A DNA stretch of 64,000 nt, taken from Sphingobacterium sp. (GTDB taxonomy: Bacteria > Bacteroidota > Bacteroidia > Sphingobacteriales > Sphingobacteriaceae). The position numbers were made by a program, and so were the translations under genes. The stretch covers positions 25,573 through 89,572 of the forward strand of contig JAITTY010000007.1 in assembly GCA_031286695.1 (NCBI GenBank), given 5' to 3'. Within the stretch, counting starts at the first letter, position 1, and every line of letters begins with the position of its first letter. The notes below the pieces were generated by a model. It made no database searches, was not told the DNA's origin, and saw only the letters and a program-made list of their open reading frames with translations. This document shows positions 1-8,738 of the stretch, one piece after another.

Positions 1-1
1 G

Positions 2-823
2 TTGGAATTGCCAGATAGTGCGCCTATCTCATTCAGTACAAATGGACTCAATCCTTTTTTTGTGAATGAAAAGGAAATCACACGTGTTATTAAGGAGATA
101 CCCGAAATTATTCCCTACGCCGATGAAGTTACTGAGTTGTATTTTTTTGGCGCTGGATGCATTACACCCGATCGTCGGGAAATGGTTTCAAATGCATTGA
201 CGCCCTTATTCGAAAACGCTTACATTTCTGTTGAGAATGATCTTTTTGGTAGTGCCTTAGCAACCTGTGGTAATAAAAAAGGTTATGTAGCGACATTAGG
301 GACAGGGTCTGATTTGAGTTTTTTTGACGGGGAGGAGCTGATGCCTTCGCATAATGGAAATGGCTATGTATTAGGTGATGAGGGGTCGGGGGCATATTTT
401 GGAAAAAATCTGGTCAGGCTTTTCTTATATGGCCGTATGCCGAAAGATCTGAACGAAAAATTTGCGAACAAATACAGAATCAATAAAGAGATTGTCATCA
501 AAAATGTTTATCAAAAAGAACGTCCAAATGCTTTCTTAGCATCTTTTGCGCCGTTCATGTCCGATAATATCACCCATCCTTTTATTATTGATCTGGTAAA
601 GAGTGGATTTGAAGAATTTGTTCAAGCTTCGATTTTGACCTATCCAGACTATAATAAATATGCATGTCACTTTGTGGGTTCTATTGCGTATAGTTTTGAT
701 TTAATTTTACGGGAAGTGTGTGAAACACATCAGATACAGGTAGGGACCATTTTAAAATCTCCGATCAACGAGCTTTTTGATGCGGTACTTGAAAGAGAGA
801 GTAATTCATTGTTAAGTCTTTAA
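2..823 (+). CDS. N-acetylglucosamine kinase-like protein (BadF/BadG ATPase family), 5' partial
   Basis: Carboxy-terminal 273 residues of a sugar kinase of the ASKHA fold, probably phosphorylating N-acetylglucosamine or a related amino sugar in the cytoplasm. The phosphate-binding segment ATLGTGSDLSFF and the following GYVLGDEGSGAYFGK block are typical of BadF/BadG/BcrA/BcrD-type N-acetylglucosamine kinases. The frame is open to the left edge. The TTG at base 2 is only the first start-like codon in view, and the N-terminal ATP-binding loop (DGGGT-like) is missing, so the true start lies upstream of the window. It ends 11 bp before the glutathione peroxidase gene and may be cotranscribed with it. 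Substrate is inferred from family resemblance. Confidence 0.75.
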   Translation: MELPDSAPISFSTNGLNPFFVNEKEITRVIKEIPEIIPYADEVTELYFFGAGCITPDRREMVSNALTPLFENAYISVENDLFGSALATCGNKKGYVATLGTGSDLSFFDGEELMPSHNGNGYVLGDEGSGAYFGKNLVRLFLYGRMPKDLNEKFANKYRINKEIVIKNVYQKERPNAFLASFAPFMSDNITHPFIIDLVKSGFEEFVQASILTYPDYNKYACHFVGSIAYSFDLILREVCETHQIQVGTILKSPINELFDAVLERESNSLLSL

Positions 824-834
824 AATAATTAAAT

Positions 835-1359
835 ATGATTATTGCAACTATTATGGTGTATATGTCAATGTTATTTGGCAATCCCAACTTTTATGATTTT
901 AAGTTTACGACACTTGAAGGGCAAGAAGTGAAAATGTCCGATTTCAAGGGAAAGAAAATATTGATCGTGAATACAGCCTCGAAATGCGGTTTTACAAAAC
1001 AGTACAAAGATCTGGAGGAATTGCACAAAACCTATGGCAATAAGCTCGTCATTATTGGCTTTCCGGCAAATAATTTTGGACAACAGGAACCGGGGTCAAA
1101 TGCGCAGATTCAAGAGTTTTGTGAACAAAATTATGGTGTTGATTTTCTAATGGCCGAAAAGGTCGATGTAAAAGGAGATCAAATTTCACCCTTGTTTAAG
1201 TATTTGACCGCTCAGGAGAATCCAGATTTTAAAGGTGAGATCAAATGGAACTTTGAAAAGTTTTTGATCGATGAGAACGGTAAACTTGTCCATCGCTTCC
1301 GTTCAGCGACAAATCCGCTGGATCCGGCTATTGTAAACTGGGTAGAAAACAAGAAATAG
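835..1359 (+). CDS. Glutathione peroxidase family thiol peroxidase
   Basis: Thiol-dependent peroxidase that reduces hydrogen peroxide and organic hydroperoxides, probably with thioredoxin as donor as in most bacterial members. The thioredoxin fold carries the catalytic triad: peroxidatic Cys in NTASKCGFT (near residue 51), Gln in FPANNFGQQEP (near 86) and Trp in KWNFEKFLID (near 140). The first 15 residues are hydrophobic, so it may be exported or membrane-tethered; alternatively translation begins at a later Met (residue 8 or 12). The length of 174 residues is slightly above the usual 160. It sits 11 bp after the kinase gene and is followed at once by a strong terminator. Confidence 0.93.
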   Translation: MIIATIMVYMSMLFGNPNFYDFKFTTLEGQEVKMSDFKGKKILIVNTASKCGFTKQYKDLEELHKTYGNKLVIIGFPANNFGQQEPGSNAQIQEFCEQNYGVDFLMAEKVDVKGDQISPLFKYLTAQENPDFKGEIKWNFEKFLIDENGKLVHRFRSATNPLDPAIVNWVENKK

Positions 1360-1374
1360 TAAAAATAATAAAAT

Positions 1375-1403
1375 AAAAAAGCTGCAAAATCTGCAGCTTT
1401 TTT
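1375..1403. terminator. Bidirectional intrinsic terminator
   Basis: Inverted repeat GCTGCA/TGCAGC with a 5-nt loop, flanked by six A and six T so that it works in both directions. It separates the peroxidase gene from the convergent serine hydrolase gene. Confidence 0.9.
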
Positions 1404-1512
1404 ATTTTGTTTATTGTCCAGTCGATCCGAGGGCCTCTGGTTTCCCCATAAAGCTTAGCGACAAGGTTATAGTTTATGGGGTGGCTTTCGTTTATTTGAT
1501 GTAAACTGTTGC

Positions 1513-2649
1513 CTATTTGATGTATGCATCGTACAAGGCTACTATACAGTCTTTGAGCAAAGGATTGAAGTCATCGCTGTCAGGAATATTGCAGCCGTTT
1601 GTGATGACAATAAAGCCATATTTCTTTGCAGGGTTGAAAAACAGAGCGCTATAAAGTCCATATGCCGAACCGGTATGTCCTGTCAGAGTAACGCCGGGGA
1701 CAATTTTTGCATTGTTCATAATCGCTAATCCATAGCCCGATTCTTTATTCACAGCTGTCTGCATAATCTTCGCATACTTTTTAGGAATGATGTTTTCCCC
1801 CTGACTATGGCCGTAATTCATATGCATCATCATGTATTTAGCTAAATCTAAGGCAGATATTTTCATTCCACCTGTCGGAGAAAGTACAGGAGTGCTATAT
1901 CCCAGGATGTACTGATTGAGTTCTTCCCGACGTGGATTATAGGCACTCGGCTCTTCATGGGGATTTCCCTTTTCATCAAAGGCATATAAGGGAACCAATC
2001 TTTTCTGATCCAAGGAGTCTATGCAGTAACCACCATATAGATTGAGCGGTTTGAGGATATGGTTAACAATATAGCTGTCGACACGTGTATTGGTCAGTTT
2101 CTCTAGAACCGCTCCTGCCATATTAAAATTGAGGTTACAATATTGGTATTGTGTGCCGGGTTCATAAAGGTTGTAGGAATCTTTCCAATTTGGGTTCTTG
2201 GATGGATTGATTACATCTAAGTTGAAATAACCGTTTTTATCATTGACGCTGGACGTATGGGAAAGGATCATGCGGACTGTGATTTTTTTGTCTGGGAAAT
2301 TAGGATTTCTGATTGGAAACCCAATCAGATCGCCAAAGTCGTCATCTAGTTTGCATCGGCCATCTGCTATTAATTGCATGAATGATGTTGCGGTGAATGA
2401 CTTTGAAATCGAAGCAATTCTAAAGAGGTCATTTTCTCCGAGAGCTGTTTTGGTTTCCAAATTTTTGTAACCATAATTTTTGTGATATTCAATTTTATTG
2501 TTTTTGACGACGACCACACTGAGCCCTACGGCATTATACCGACGCATAATTGCTGTGAGATCATGGTCGACCTGTATCTGCTGGCCCAGCAAAAATGTGG
2601 GAAAGAATAAAAAAATAAAAGCGGAGAGTAGGAGCTTATGCGTTCTCAT
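1513..2649 (-). CDS. Secreted serine hydrolase, class C beta-lactamase/esterase family
   Basis: Penicillin-binding-fold serine hydrolase (Pfam Beta-lactamase family), acting in the periplasm on a peptide, ester or amide substrate that cannot be told from sequence. An N-terminal signal peptide (about residues 1-23, ending LLGQQ) is followed by the catalytic SxxK motif SISK at 80-83, the YxN motif YCN in YQYCNLNF, and HTG in LTGHTGSAYG in place of KTG. The HTG variant is common in esterase and DD-peptidase-like members. Length of 378 residues is normal. It stands alone, convergent with the peroxidase. The last codons are duplicated just past the stop (see findings). It is not a predicted beta-lactam resistance determinant on this evidence. 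Confidence 0.88.
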   Translation of the reverse strand: MRTHKLLLSAFIFLFFPTFLLGQQIQVDHDLTAIMRRYNAVGLSVVVVKNNKIEYHKNYGYKNLETKTALGENDLFRIASISKSFTATSFMQLIADGRCKLDDDFGDLIGFPIRNPNFPDKKITVRMILSHTSSVNDKNGYFNLDVINPSKNPNWKDSYNLYEPGTQYQYCNLNFNMAGAVLEKLTNTRVDSYIVNHILKPLNLYGGYCIDSLDQKRLVPLYAFDEKGNPHEEPSAYNPRREELNQYILGYSTPVLSPTGGMKISALDLAKYMMMHMNYGHSQGENIIPKKYAKIMQTAVNKESGYGLAIMNNAKIVPGVTLTGHTGSAYGLYSALFFNPAKKYGFIVITNGCNIPDSDDFNPLLKDCIVALYDAYIK

Positions 2650-2802
2650 TGAATTGATTAGTTGGTATGTTAGTTATGGTATAAATGTAAGGAAATCCTG
2701 ATGATTAATAGATATAGTTACAATGATTCAGCTAGATATCATAGTTGCTATGCGGCTGAATAATTCATTTAATATAGCAATAAACTATTTTTATTTAAAA
2801 CT

Positions 2803-2834
2803 ATTCTAAACAATAGAATAATATCGTATGTTTG
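2803..2834 (+). promoter_or_regulatory. Promoter with overlapping palindrome, siderophore-type TonB receptor
   Basis: A perfect Bacteroidota -7 element TATGTTTG lies at 2827-2834. A 6-5-6 palindrome ATTCTA/TAGAAT (2803-2819) sits over the expected -33 region, where no clear TTTG is present. The start codon follows 39 bp later. The palindrome is a candidate repressor site; the regulator is unknown. Confidence 0.5.
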
Positions 2835-2873
2835 CGCCGACAAATAATTTTTACGAACTCACAATTTATTAAC

Positions 2874-5303
2874 ATGAAAAGAACTTTTCTAGGACTTGTT
2901 TTAAGTCTAGGATTGGTAGGAGCAATTCATTTGGATGCATCGGCGCAAAGTAAGGGGATACATGGCCGTGTTAAAACCAAAGATGGTGCACCAATTGAAT
3001 CAGCTACAGTAACCATAGTTTCTTTAGGTAGATCTACTTCGACTTCTGGTGATGGAAGCTTTCATTTCTCTAATCTTCCAGATGGAACCTATACTATTCG
3101 GATCAAAAGTATCGGAAATGGAGCTGAGGAGCGGACTATCGAGGTTAAAAATGGAAAGGCGACAGCCATTAATGTTGCTTTGAATATTTCTGAATCTCAA
3201 TTGGAACAGGTAGAAGTGGTGGGCTACAACTCGCATAACAGCAAAACAGTTAATGTCGGTAAAGCAGGTATTATTGACCGGGATTTGCCGCAGAGTGTAC
3301 AAATTATCAACGAACAGGTGATTGCGGATCAACAGGTTAATCGCCTGAGTGATGCGTTGAAAAATGCAAACGGTGTTGCGATGGGAGCGAATCGTGGCGG
3401 GGTAAATGAAAACTTCTACGCCAGAGGGTACAGTTTAGGTTCAAATAACATATTTAAGAATGGTATTCGGACAAATAATGGGGCGTCTATTGAAGCCTCT
3501 ACTTTGGAATCTGTTGAAATACTGAAAGGTAGTGCGGCTTTACTTTATGGCGGGGTAACTGGAGGCGCTGTTATTAATATGATAACTAAAAAGCCTAAAT
3601 TTAATTATGGAGGAGAAGTAAGTTTTCGAACAGGAAGCTACGATTTTTACAAACCAACTATTGATGTCTATGGCCCTTTAAGTAATAATGTCGCATTTAG
3701 AATTATAGGAACCTACGAAAATGCCAGAAGTTTTAGAGACGTTGTTAAGAATAACCGAACGTATGTAAATCCTTCTTTATTGATAAAAGCATCGGAAAAA
3801 ACAGAGATTGAAATAAATGGTGATTATTTGAAAGCAAGTAATACACCGGATTTTGGTATTGGTACGGTCGACGGAAAAATCGATCAGGCAATTGGACGAA
3901 ATAGATTTTTAAATACAGTTTGGGCATATAATAATATTGAACAGACTAATTTCCAGACAGCGTTAAACCATAAATTTAATGACAATTGGAAGTTAAATAT
4001 CGCATTGGGGGCACAGTCTTACAATAGAGATTATTATGGCGCTGAAAGGGTTCAGATTCAGGCGAATGGAGATCTGAATATTGCCTTGAATAAAACAAAA
4101 TCAAAAGAAATCACGACCAATCAGCAAATAAATTTAACAGGAAAATTTTACACATCAGGGATTAAACATAATTTGTTAGTTGGAGGTGATGCAGATCAGT
4201 CTGATACGAAAAACTTTACTTATAATATTTCTAGTGAGGGCAATGTTTTCGGCTGGGATGGAAAAACAAAAGTCTACGATCTTATTAATGTTTTTCATCC
4301 TGGTGGCGAACGTACAGATATACCTGATGCCTCATTTAAGAATTCGACAAGAACAGAAATCTATAGATCTGGTGTGTTTGTTCAGGATTTAATCGAACTA
4401 TCTGAAAAATTTAAAGTTCTTGCAGGAGTAAGGTATACTTATCAGAAAACTCCAGAATCAAGGGTGCTTGATGATAAGGGAAATCAAACGATCACACCGA
4501 ACAAGCCGGAGGGACCTAAAATTGACAAGGCTTGGTCTCCGAAATTTGCATTGATATATCAACCAATTAAAAGCTCAAGCATTTTTGTTACCTATGCAAG
4601 TAATTTTGAAGCAAATACAGGATATGATCGTGACTATCGTTCCTTAGGGCCTTCGATAATTGATCAATACGAATTTGGAGTCAAGAACGAATTTATGAAT
4701 GGTCGCTTAACGGCTAATGCATCGGTTTATCGAATCAAAAATAACAGGTTTGCTCAAGCTGTTATTTCAGAGGATGGATCTATCAAAGATAATCAGATGA
4801 AGGAATTTACCGGAGAGACAACTTCGGATGGGGTTGAAGTTGACTTGCGTGGACAGCTAGTAAAAGGACTAAATATTATTGCCGGCTATAGCTATAATTT
4901 TAGACGGTATACGAAAACAAGTGATATGGGCAATGCAGAAGGCGAGAGACAGGTAGGGTCAACTCCACATACCGCTAATGGAACAGTGTTTTATACCTTT
5001 CAAGATGGATCAGTAAAGGGGGTGAAATTAGGTTTCTCTGCTTTTTATACAGGCCGTCGCAATGCGGGGTGGAACAATACCAAAGCGAATATCAGAGACG
5101 GCCTAAATCGTTTGATATCAGTTAGTCCATTTACAACAATAGATTTTTCAGCTGGTTATGAGTATAAAAACTGGAGTATCCTGGGTAAGTTATCTAATAT
5201 TACCAATGCGTTCAACTACTATATCCATGAAAACTATAGCGTGAATCCGATTCCGCCGCGTAGTTTTATGGCAACTCTAGCGTATAAATTTGAGAAGAGG
5301 TAA
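2874..5303 (+). CDS. TonB-dependent siderophore receptor
   Basis: Outer-membrane 22-strand barrel that imports ferric siderophores using TonB energy. From the ATG at 2874 the protein has 809 residues: signal peptide (1 to about 25, ending HLDASAQ), a carboxypeptidase-regulatory-like domain (about 28-105, GRVKTKDGAPIESATVTI), plug domain (about 130-235, with LPQSVQIINEQVI and ESVEILKGSAALLYGGVTGGAVINMITKKP), then the barrel ending in SFMATLAYKFEKR, the FhuE/FpvA-type C-terminus. An upstream in-frame TTG at 2832 was rejected because it overlaps the promoter -7 element and would place a non-signal sequence ahead of the signal peptide. It is isolated between terminators, and expression is probably iron-controlled (inference). 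Confidence 0.92.
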   Translation: MKRTFLGLVLSLGLVGAIHLDASAQSKGIHGRVKTKDGAPIESATVTIVSLGRSTSTSGDGSFHFSNLPDGTYTIRIKSIGNGAEERTIEVKNGKATAINVALNISESQLEQVEVVGYNSHNSKTVNVGKAGIIDRDLPQSVQIINEQVIADQQVNRLSDALKNANGVAMGANRGGVNENFYARGYSLGSNNIFKNGIRTNNGASIEASTLESVEILKGSAALLYGGVTGGAVINMITKKPKFNYGGEVSFRTGSYDFYKPTIDVYGPLSNNVAFRIIGTYENARSFRDVVKNNRTYVNPSLLIKASEKTEIEINGDYLKASNTPDFGIGTVDGKIDQAIGRNRFLNTVWAYNNIEQTNFQTALNHKFNDNWKLNIALGAQSYNRDYYGAERVQIQANGDLNIALNKTKSKEITTNQQINLTGKFYTSGIKHNLLVGGDADQSDTKNFTYNISSEGNVFGWDGKTKVYDLINVFHPGGERTDIPDASFKNSTRTEIYRSGVFVQDLIELSEKFKVLAGVRYTYQKTPESRVLDDKGNQTITPNKPEGPKIDKAWSPKFALIYQPIKSSSIFVTYASNFEANTGYDRDYRSLGPSIIDQYEFGVKNEFMNGRLTANASVYRIKNNRFAQAVISEDGSIKDNQMKEFTGETTSDGVEVDLRGQLVKGLNIIAGYSYNFRRYTKTSDMGNAEGERQVGSTPHTANGTVFYTFQDGSVKGVKLGFSAFYTGRRNAGWNNTKANIRDGLNRLISVSPFTTIDFSAGYEYKNWSILGKLSNITNAFNYYIHENYSVNPIPPRSFMATLAYKFEKR

Positions 5304-5321
5304 TATTGCTCTTTAATCCAT

Positions 5322-5361
5322 AAAAAAAACGGAGTTAGCATGTCGCTGACTCCGTTTTTTT
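5322..5361. terminator. Bidirectional intrinsic terminator
   Basis: Ten-bp stem CGGAGTTAGC/GCTGACTCCG (one G-T pair) flanked by A7 and T7. It lies between the convergent TonB receptor and LysR genes. Confidence 0.9.
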
Positions 5362-5387
5362 ATACTGGAATTTCAATCGATGCCACT

Positions 5388-6269
5388 TTAGGACGCATTA
5401 AAATCAAGATACTCTTTCTGGATACAGGTTATAAATTCGCCTAATGCACTGTTTTTACTTTTTATATTAGAGACCAGGATCACTTCTGTTTTGCTATCCA
5501 TATCTTCAAGCTTCATGATTTTTAGGTTTAAATGCGGGTATTGTTTGATAGTGGAATAGGGGACGACCGCCAAGCCCAAACCTTGTGACACTAGCTCAAG
5601 GATGGAAGACATCGAATTGCTCTGGTGTACAATCTTAGGTTCGAAGCCCATGCGATTACAGGTGTTAATAACAAGCCTGTGATATTCGGAAGCGTATTTC
5701 TGATTGAAAGAAATGAAACTTTCATTAAAAAAGTTGATCGCATTAAATTCCACCTGTGAATGACCTACAATCACCATCGGGTCTTCGAAAAGAGAAGTGG
5801 TCAGCAATTCATTTGAATAAATTGGAGCGCGCATGATGCCTAGATCCAATTTTCCATTTTCCAAAGCCAGCTTTTGCTTCTGTGTCGAAGTTTCAAAAAG
5901 ACTAACCCGTAAGTATGGAAACTTTTGTTGAATTTGTTTCAATACTGTGGCAAGCATCTTTTTTGGTGTTGAACTGATATAGCCCAGTTTGAATTCTCCA
6001 GAGATATTGTTGTGAATCTGTTTGGTGATCGTTTTACTGTGCTCGATATTTTGTAGGATTTCCATAACCTCCTCCAAAAAGTATTTACCTGCTTCCGTTA
6101 GCTCGACGCGTTTGTTGGTCCGGAAGAAAAGAATAACACCTAATTCGTCTTCTAGATCTTTAATCTGCCGGCTTAATGGGGGCTGGGACATAAATAAGCG
6201 TTCTGCTGCTCGGCCAAAATGAAGCTCTTCGGCTACTGTTTTGAAATAAATGAGATGTCGGATTTCCAT
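5388..6269 (-). CDS. LysR family transcriptional regulator
   Basis: DNA-binding regulator of 293 residues. The N-terminal winged helix-turn-helix (residues 1-60) carries FGRAAERLFMSQPPLSRQIKDLE, the hallmark LysR recognition region. The rest is a periplasmic-binding-protein-like effector domain; GYISSTPKK and LVSQGLGLAVVPYS resemble CatR/BenM-type members. The ATG giving MEIRHLIYFKTVAEE is chosen over an upstream TTG that would add ten residues, since LysR proteins begin at this motif. It is transcribed divergently from the methyltransferase at 6435, a common arrangement for a LysR target, but nothing proves that it regulates that gene. Confidence 0.92.
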   Translation of the reverse strand: MEIRHLIYFKTVAEELHFGRAAERLFMSQPPLSRQIKDLEDELGVILFFRTNKRVELTEAGKYFLEEVMEILQNIEHSKTITKQIHNNISGEFKLGYISSTPKKMLATVLKQIQQKFPYLRVSLFETSTQKQKLALENGKLDLGIMRAPIYSNELLTTSLFEDPMVIVGHSQVEFNAINFFNESFISFNQKYASEYHRLVINTCNRMGFEPKIVHQSNSMSSILELVSQGLGLAVVPYSTIKQYPHLNLKIMKLEDMDSKTEVILVSNIKSKNSALGEFITCIQKEYLDFNAS

Positions 6270-6434
6270 CGATACTTTTTTGGTATGAATTGATGACAAA
6301 ATAAATATTTTTAATGAATTCCAGTTAGTCCTACCTTTAAATTATTAAAAATTAATGGATGAAATACCCGACGGACAGTAGATATTGCTGTAGGGGGGAA
6401 TCTATCTGAACTTTAGAGAATAAACAATTTACAG

Positions 6435-7148
6435 ATGAACAAAGCTACACTACAGGAGATTGAAACACGGTTTGACAATGATGTCGAACGGTTCTCAAAT
6501 TTAGAAACAGGTCAAGCAACCACATTGGATGCGGTATGGAATATGGAGCTTATTACGGATGCTATCGTCAGTCTTTATCCAAACGCTCAAAATATATTGG
6601 ACATTGGATGTGGGGCAGGCAATTACGACGTAAAACTATTGCAAAAAATGCAGTCTAATCCAAATGTTAGTCTGTTAGACTTGAGCCAGCCTATGCTAAA
6701 TAGAGCAAAGGAACGCGTTGAAAAATTAACCAACGGAGAAATTCAGTTGATTAAAGGCGATTTTCGTGCTGCTGCTTTGGAGGAAAACAAATTTGATGTC
6801 ATTATCGCAACATCCGTTTTACATCACCTTCGAGATGATAAAGATTGGGAAAATACGTTTAGCAAGCTGTTCCGCTTATTGAGAAACGGAGGAAGTCTGT
6901 GGATTTTTGATCTGATTGAACAAAATAATGAACAGCTTCAAAAACTAATTTATAGGGAAAAATATGGAGAATACTTAGCTGACCTGAAGGATGAACAGTA
7001 CCGTGATCATGTTTTTGACTATATTGAACACGAGGATACACCAAGATCGCTGATTTATCAACTAAACTTATTGACACAAGTTGGATTTAAAAATGTTGAT
7101 GTTTTACACAAAAATCTTTGTTTTGCTTCTTTTATGGGATTCAAATAA
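6435..7148 (+). CDS. Class I SAM-dependent methyltransferase
   Basis: Rossmann-fold methyltransferase of 237 residues. The SAM-binding motif I ILDIGCGAGNYDVKLL is near residues 55-70, motif II SLLDLSQPMLNRAKERV follows, and the motif IV/V region DVIIATSVLHHLRDD is near 118. The substrate cannot be assigned. It is alone on its strand and opposes the LysR gene across a 165-bp region, which suggests but does not prove control by that regulator. The weak dyad ACAG-N9-CTGT (6375-6391) in between could be a LysR site. Confidence 0.85.
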   Translation: MNKATLQEIETRFDNDVERFSNLETGQATTLDAVWNMELITDAIVSLYPNAQNILDIGCGAGNYDVKLLQKMQSNPNVSLLDLSQPMLNRAKERVEKLTNGEIQLIKGDFRAAALEENKFDVIIATSVLHHLRDDKDWENTFSKLFRLLRNGGSLWIFDLIEQNNEQLQKLIYREKYGEYLADLKDEQYRDHVFDYIEHEDTPRSLIYQLNLLTQVGFKNVDVLHKNLCFASFMGFK

Positions 7149-7177
7149 GGGTTGGAAAACGAGTGTCAAATAAATAA

Positions 7178-7198
7178 GGCGATACGGGGAGTATCGCC
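7178..7198. terminator. Hairpin downstream of methyltransferase, possible terminator
   Basis: Perfect 8-bp stem GGCGATAC/GTATCGCC with a 5-nt loop, 29 bp after the stop codon. There is no clear T-tract, so termination is uncertain. Confidence 0.5.
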
Positions 7199-7446
7199 AT
7201 AAAATCACACTAACTATTAAAAAACCTATAGGACTAGGAATTTACAAATTCAATAAACCAATGTATGTCTCCATCCCACGCTCCTCTACTTTTATTCCTC
7301 GTCACATGCGAGATGTCAAATAAATAATAAAATGTAATTATTAAGGTCAATACTTTAAAAAAATCAAGTATTTCCATTGGTTTACGTAAAGATATGTCTT
7401 TATTTTTTAAATACAAATAAAAATGATGAAAATTGAAAAATTATTA
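7199..7446. other. AT-rich intergenic stretch without a convincing gene
   Basis: Between the methyltransferase and the Nudix gene I see no RNA gene or convincing coding region. A 60-codon minus-strand frame at 7234-7416 resembles nothing I recognise. The 13-base sequence GTCAAATAAATAA occurs twice (near 7164 and 7315), probably by chance or from an old duplication. Confidence 0.5.
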
Positions 7447-7902
7447 TTACTTGACTGTTTTTAAGAATTCTTCCCAGGCGATTTGATCTGTTTTGAAGGT
7501 CAAATCTGCCGTTAAAACCGATTCAATTGGTACCCATCGAAAAGACTGAAGCTTATTATCTTCAGCTCTCTGATCAGGATCGAAATCAAAAGCTTTGGTA
7601 GTCGTTCTGATCTGAATAGCTGAGGTATTCTTTACCTGATAATAAATCGATATGATTTGGCTATCGTTAAAGCTGGATTTCTCATAAAAGTCTGTGGTGT
7701 AAATATGTTTAACCACAGCAATGTCAAAATCACATTCTTCCTGATACTCCCGGATCAAAGCATCCAATAAGCCTTCCCCGTATTCTAAGCCCCCACCAGG
7801 GAATTTGGTAAATGAAACATTTTCCGTTCTTTCGTCGCTGATCAATACTTCTTGGTTTTCATTGATCAATATTCCGTACACTCTTACGTTAAATGGAAAC
7901 AT
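7447..7902 (-). CDS. Nudix hydrolase
   Basis: Hydrolase of nucleoside-diphosphate-linked substrates, 151 residues, cytoplasmic. The Nudix box is complete: GGLEYGEGLLDALI is followed by REYQEECD, matching GX5EX7REUXEEXXU and providing the metal-binding glutamates. N-terminal strand VRVYGILINENQEVLIS is typical. The protein carries no extra domain, so the substrate (house-cleaning nucleotide, ADP-ribose or other) is open. It lies 37 bp downstream of the unknown protein at 7940 on the same strand, probably in one transcript. Confidence 0.9.
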   Translation of the reverse strand: MFPFNVRVYGILINENQEVLISDERTENVSFTKFPGGGLEYGEGLLDALIREYQEECDFDIAVVKHIYTTDFYEKSSFNDSQIISIYYQVKNTSAIQIRTTTKAFDFDPDQRAEDNKLQSFRWVPIESVLTADLTFKTDQIAWEEFLKTVK

Positions 7903-7939
7903 GGGTTAATGATGTTTGTATATATTTAGTTTCTGTTTT

Positions 7940-8686
7940 TTACAGTGGCATAAAACCATTGTCTACTGCAAATTCATCCAATCCGATATAGGAATAATGT
8001 CTGGGAAGAAACCAGCCTATTGCTTCCATGATATTGGTAAATTCTTTTTCAGTCCTGAATTGATTCGCAACGATATTGAATGCCAAATCTTGTGAAGCAT
8101 TTTCTTCATCTTTATAATTACGGGCAAGGAGCATCACCTTTGCGTTCTTTACGCCATAATAATCCAAAAATTCACGTAATTGGGTGCGGACAGCTTGTGG
8201 AAGAATCGTCTCGGCAGGTTGCCCCACTAATATTTCTTCATCTTGGCCGATAATCGTTTGTTCATTTTTCTTTGAGAAAACACTATCATCTGTATAAAAC
8301 TCTTCGTTTAAAAAGTAGTTAACCAAGTCGCCATAGGTGAATACCCAGTCGGGGTTTTCATTTTGTGTATTGATAGCAATACCAAAGCCTTTTGGCAACA
8401 CGTAATCCTTAAGCCGATTTTTAATGACAAAAGCCTGAAAATTCTGATCTTTCGGAACACTTTCAAGTTGGAAATAAGGAAATCCGTCAGGCCCAACAAC
8501 CACTTCTGTTTCTGCTAATTTTAAGGTGCATTCAGCAATATTGGCCAGAAATATATCACGCCACTCTTCATCCCGCTCTTCAAAGGGAACTTCCATCAGG
8601 CTATTTATTATAATCGTTTTTTCCAGGTCTCCCAATCGATTATCATTGGCATTGTTGCTATCGTCAAATAAATGTATTGTATTCAT
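7940..8686 (-). CDS. Conserved hypothetical protein
   Basis: I do not recognise this 248-residue protein. It is acidic, soluble, and lacks signal peptide or membrane segments. Visible elements are an N-terminal acidic stretch, a glycine- and aromatic-rich segment (VVGPDGFPYFQLESV), a middle segment PKGFGIAINTQNENPDWVFTYGDLVNYFL, and a C-terminal half (TQLREFLDYYGVKNAKVMLLAR) that looks like a regular alpha/beta fold. It precedes the Nudix gene on the same strand and starts clear of the DEAD-box helicase. The frame and codon use look genuine; no function is proposed. Confidence 0.8.
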   Translation of the reverse strand: MNTIHLFDDSNNANDNRLGDLEKTIIINSLMEVPFEERDEEWRDIFLANIAECTLKLAETEVVVGPDGFPYFQLESVPKDQNFQAFVIKNRLKDYVLPKGFGIAINTQNENPDWVFTYGDLVNYFLNEEFYTDDSVFSKKNEQTIIGQDEEILVGQPAETILPQAVRTQLREFLDYYGVKNAKVMLLARNYKDEENASQDLAFNIVANQFRTEKEFTNIMEAIGWFLPRHYSYIGLDEFAVDNGFMPL

Positions 8687-8738
8687 CTCGGATTGTGATT
8701 TTTTGATTTGCTGGTAAAAGTAAAAGAATATTTATTAA

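Noticed and set aside
6375-6391. Possible LysR operator ACAG-N9-CTGT
   Set aside because: The dyad is only four bases per arm and has no clear T-N11-A symmetry; noted only as a weak candidate.
7234-7416. 60-codon minus-strand frame between methyltransferase and Nudix genes
   Set aside because: No recognised family, no promoter of its own and low complexity; not enough to call a gene.
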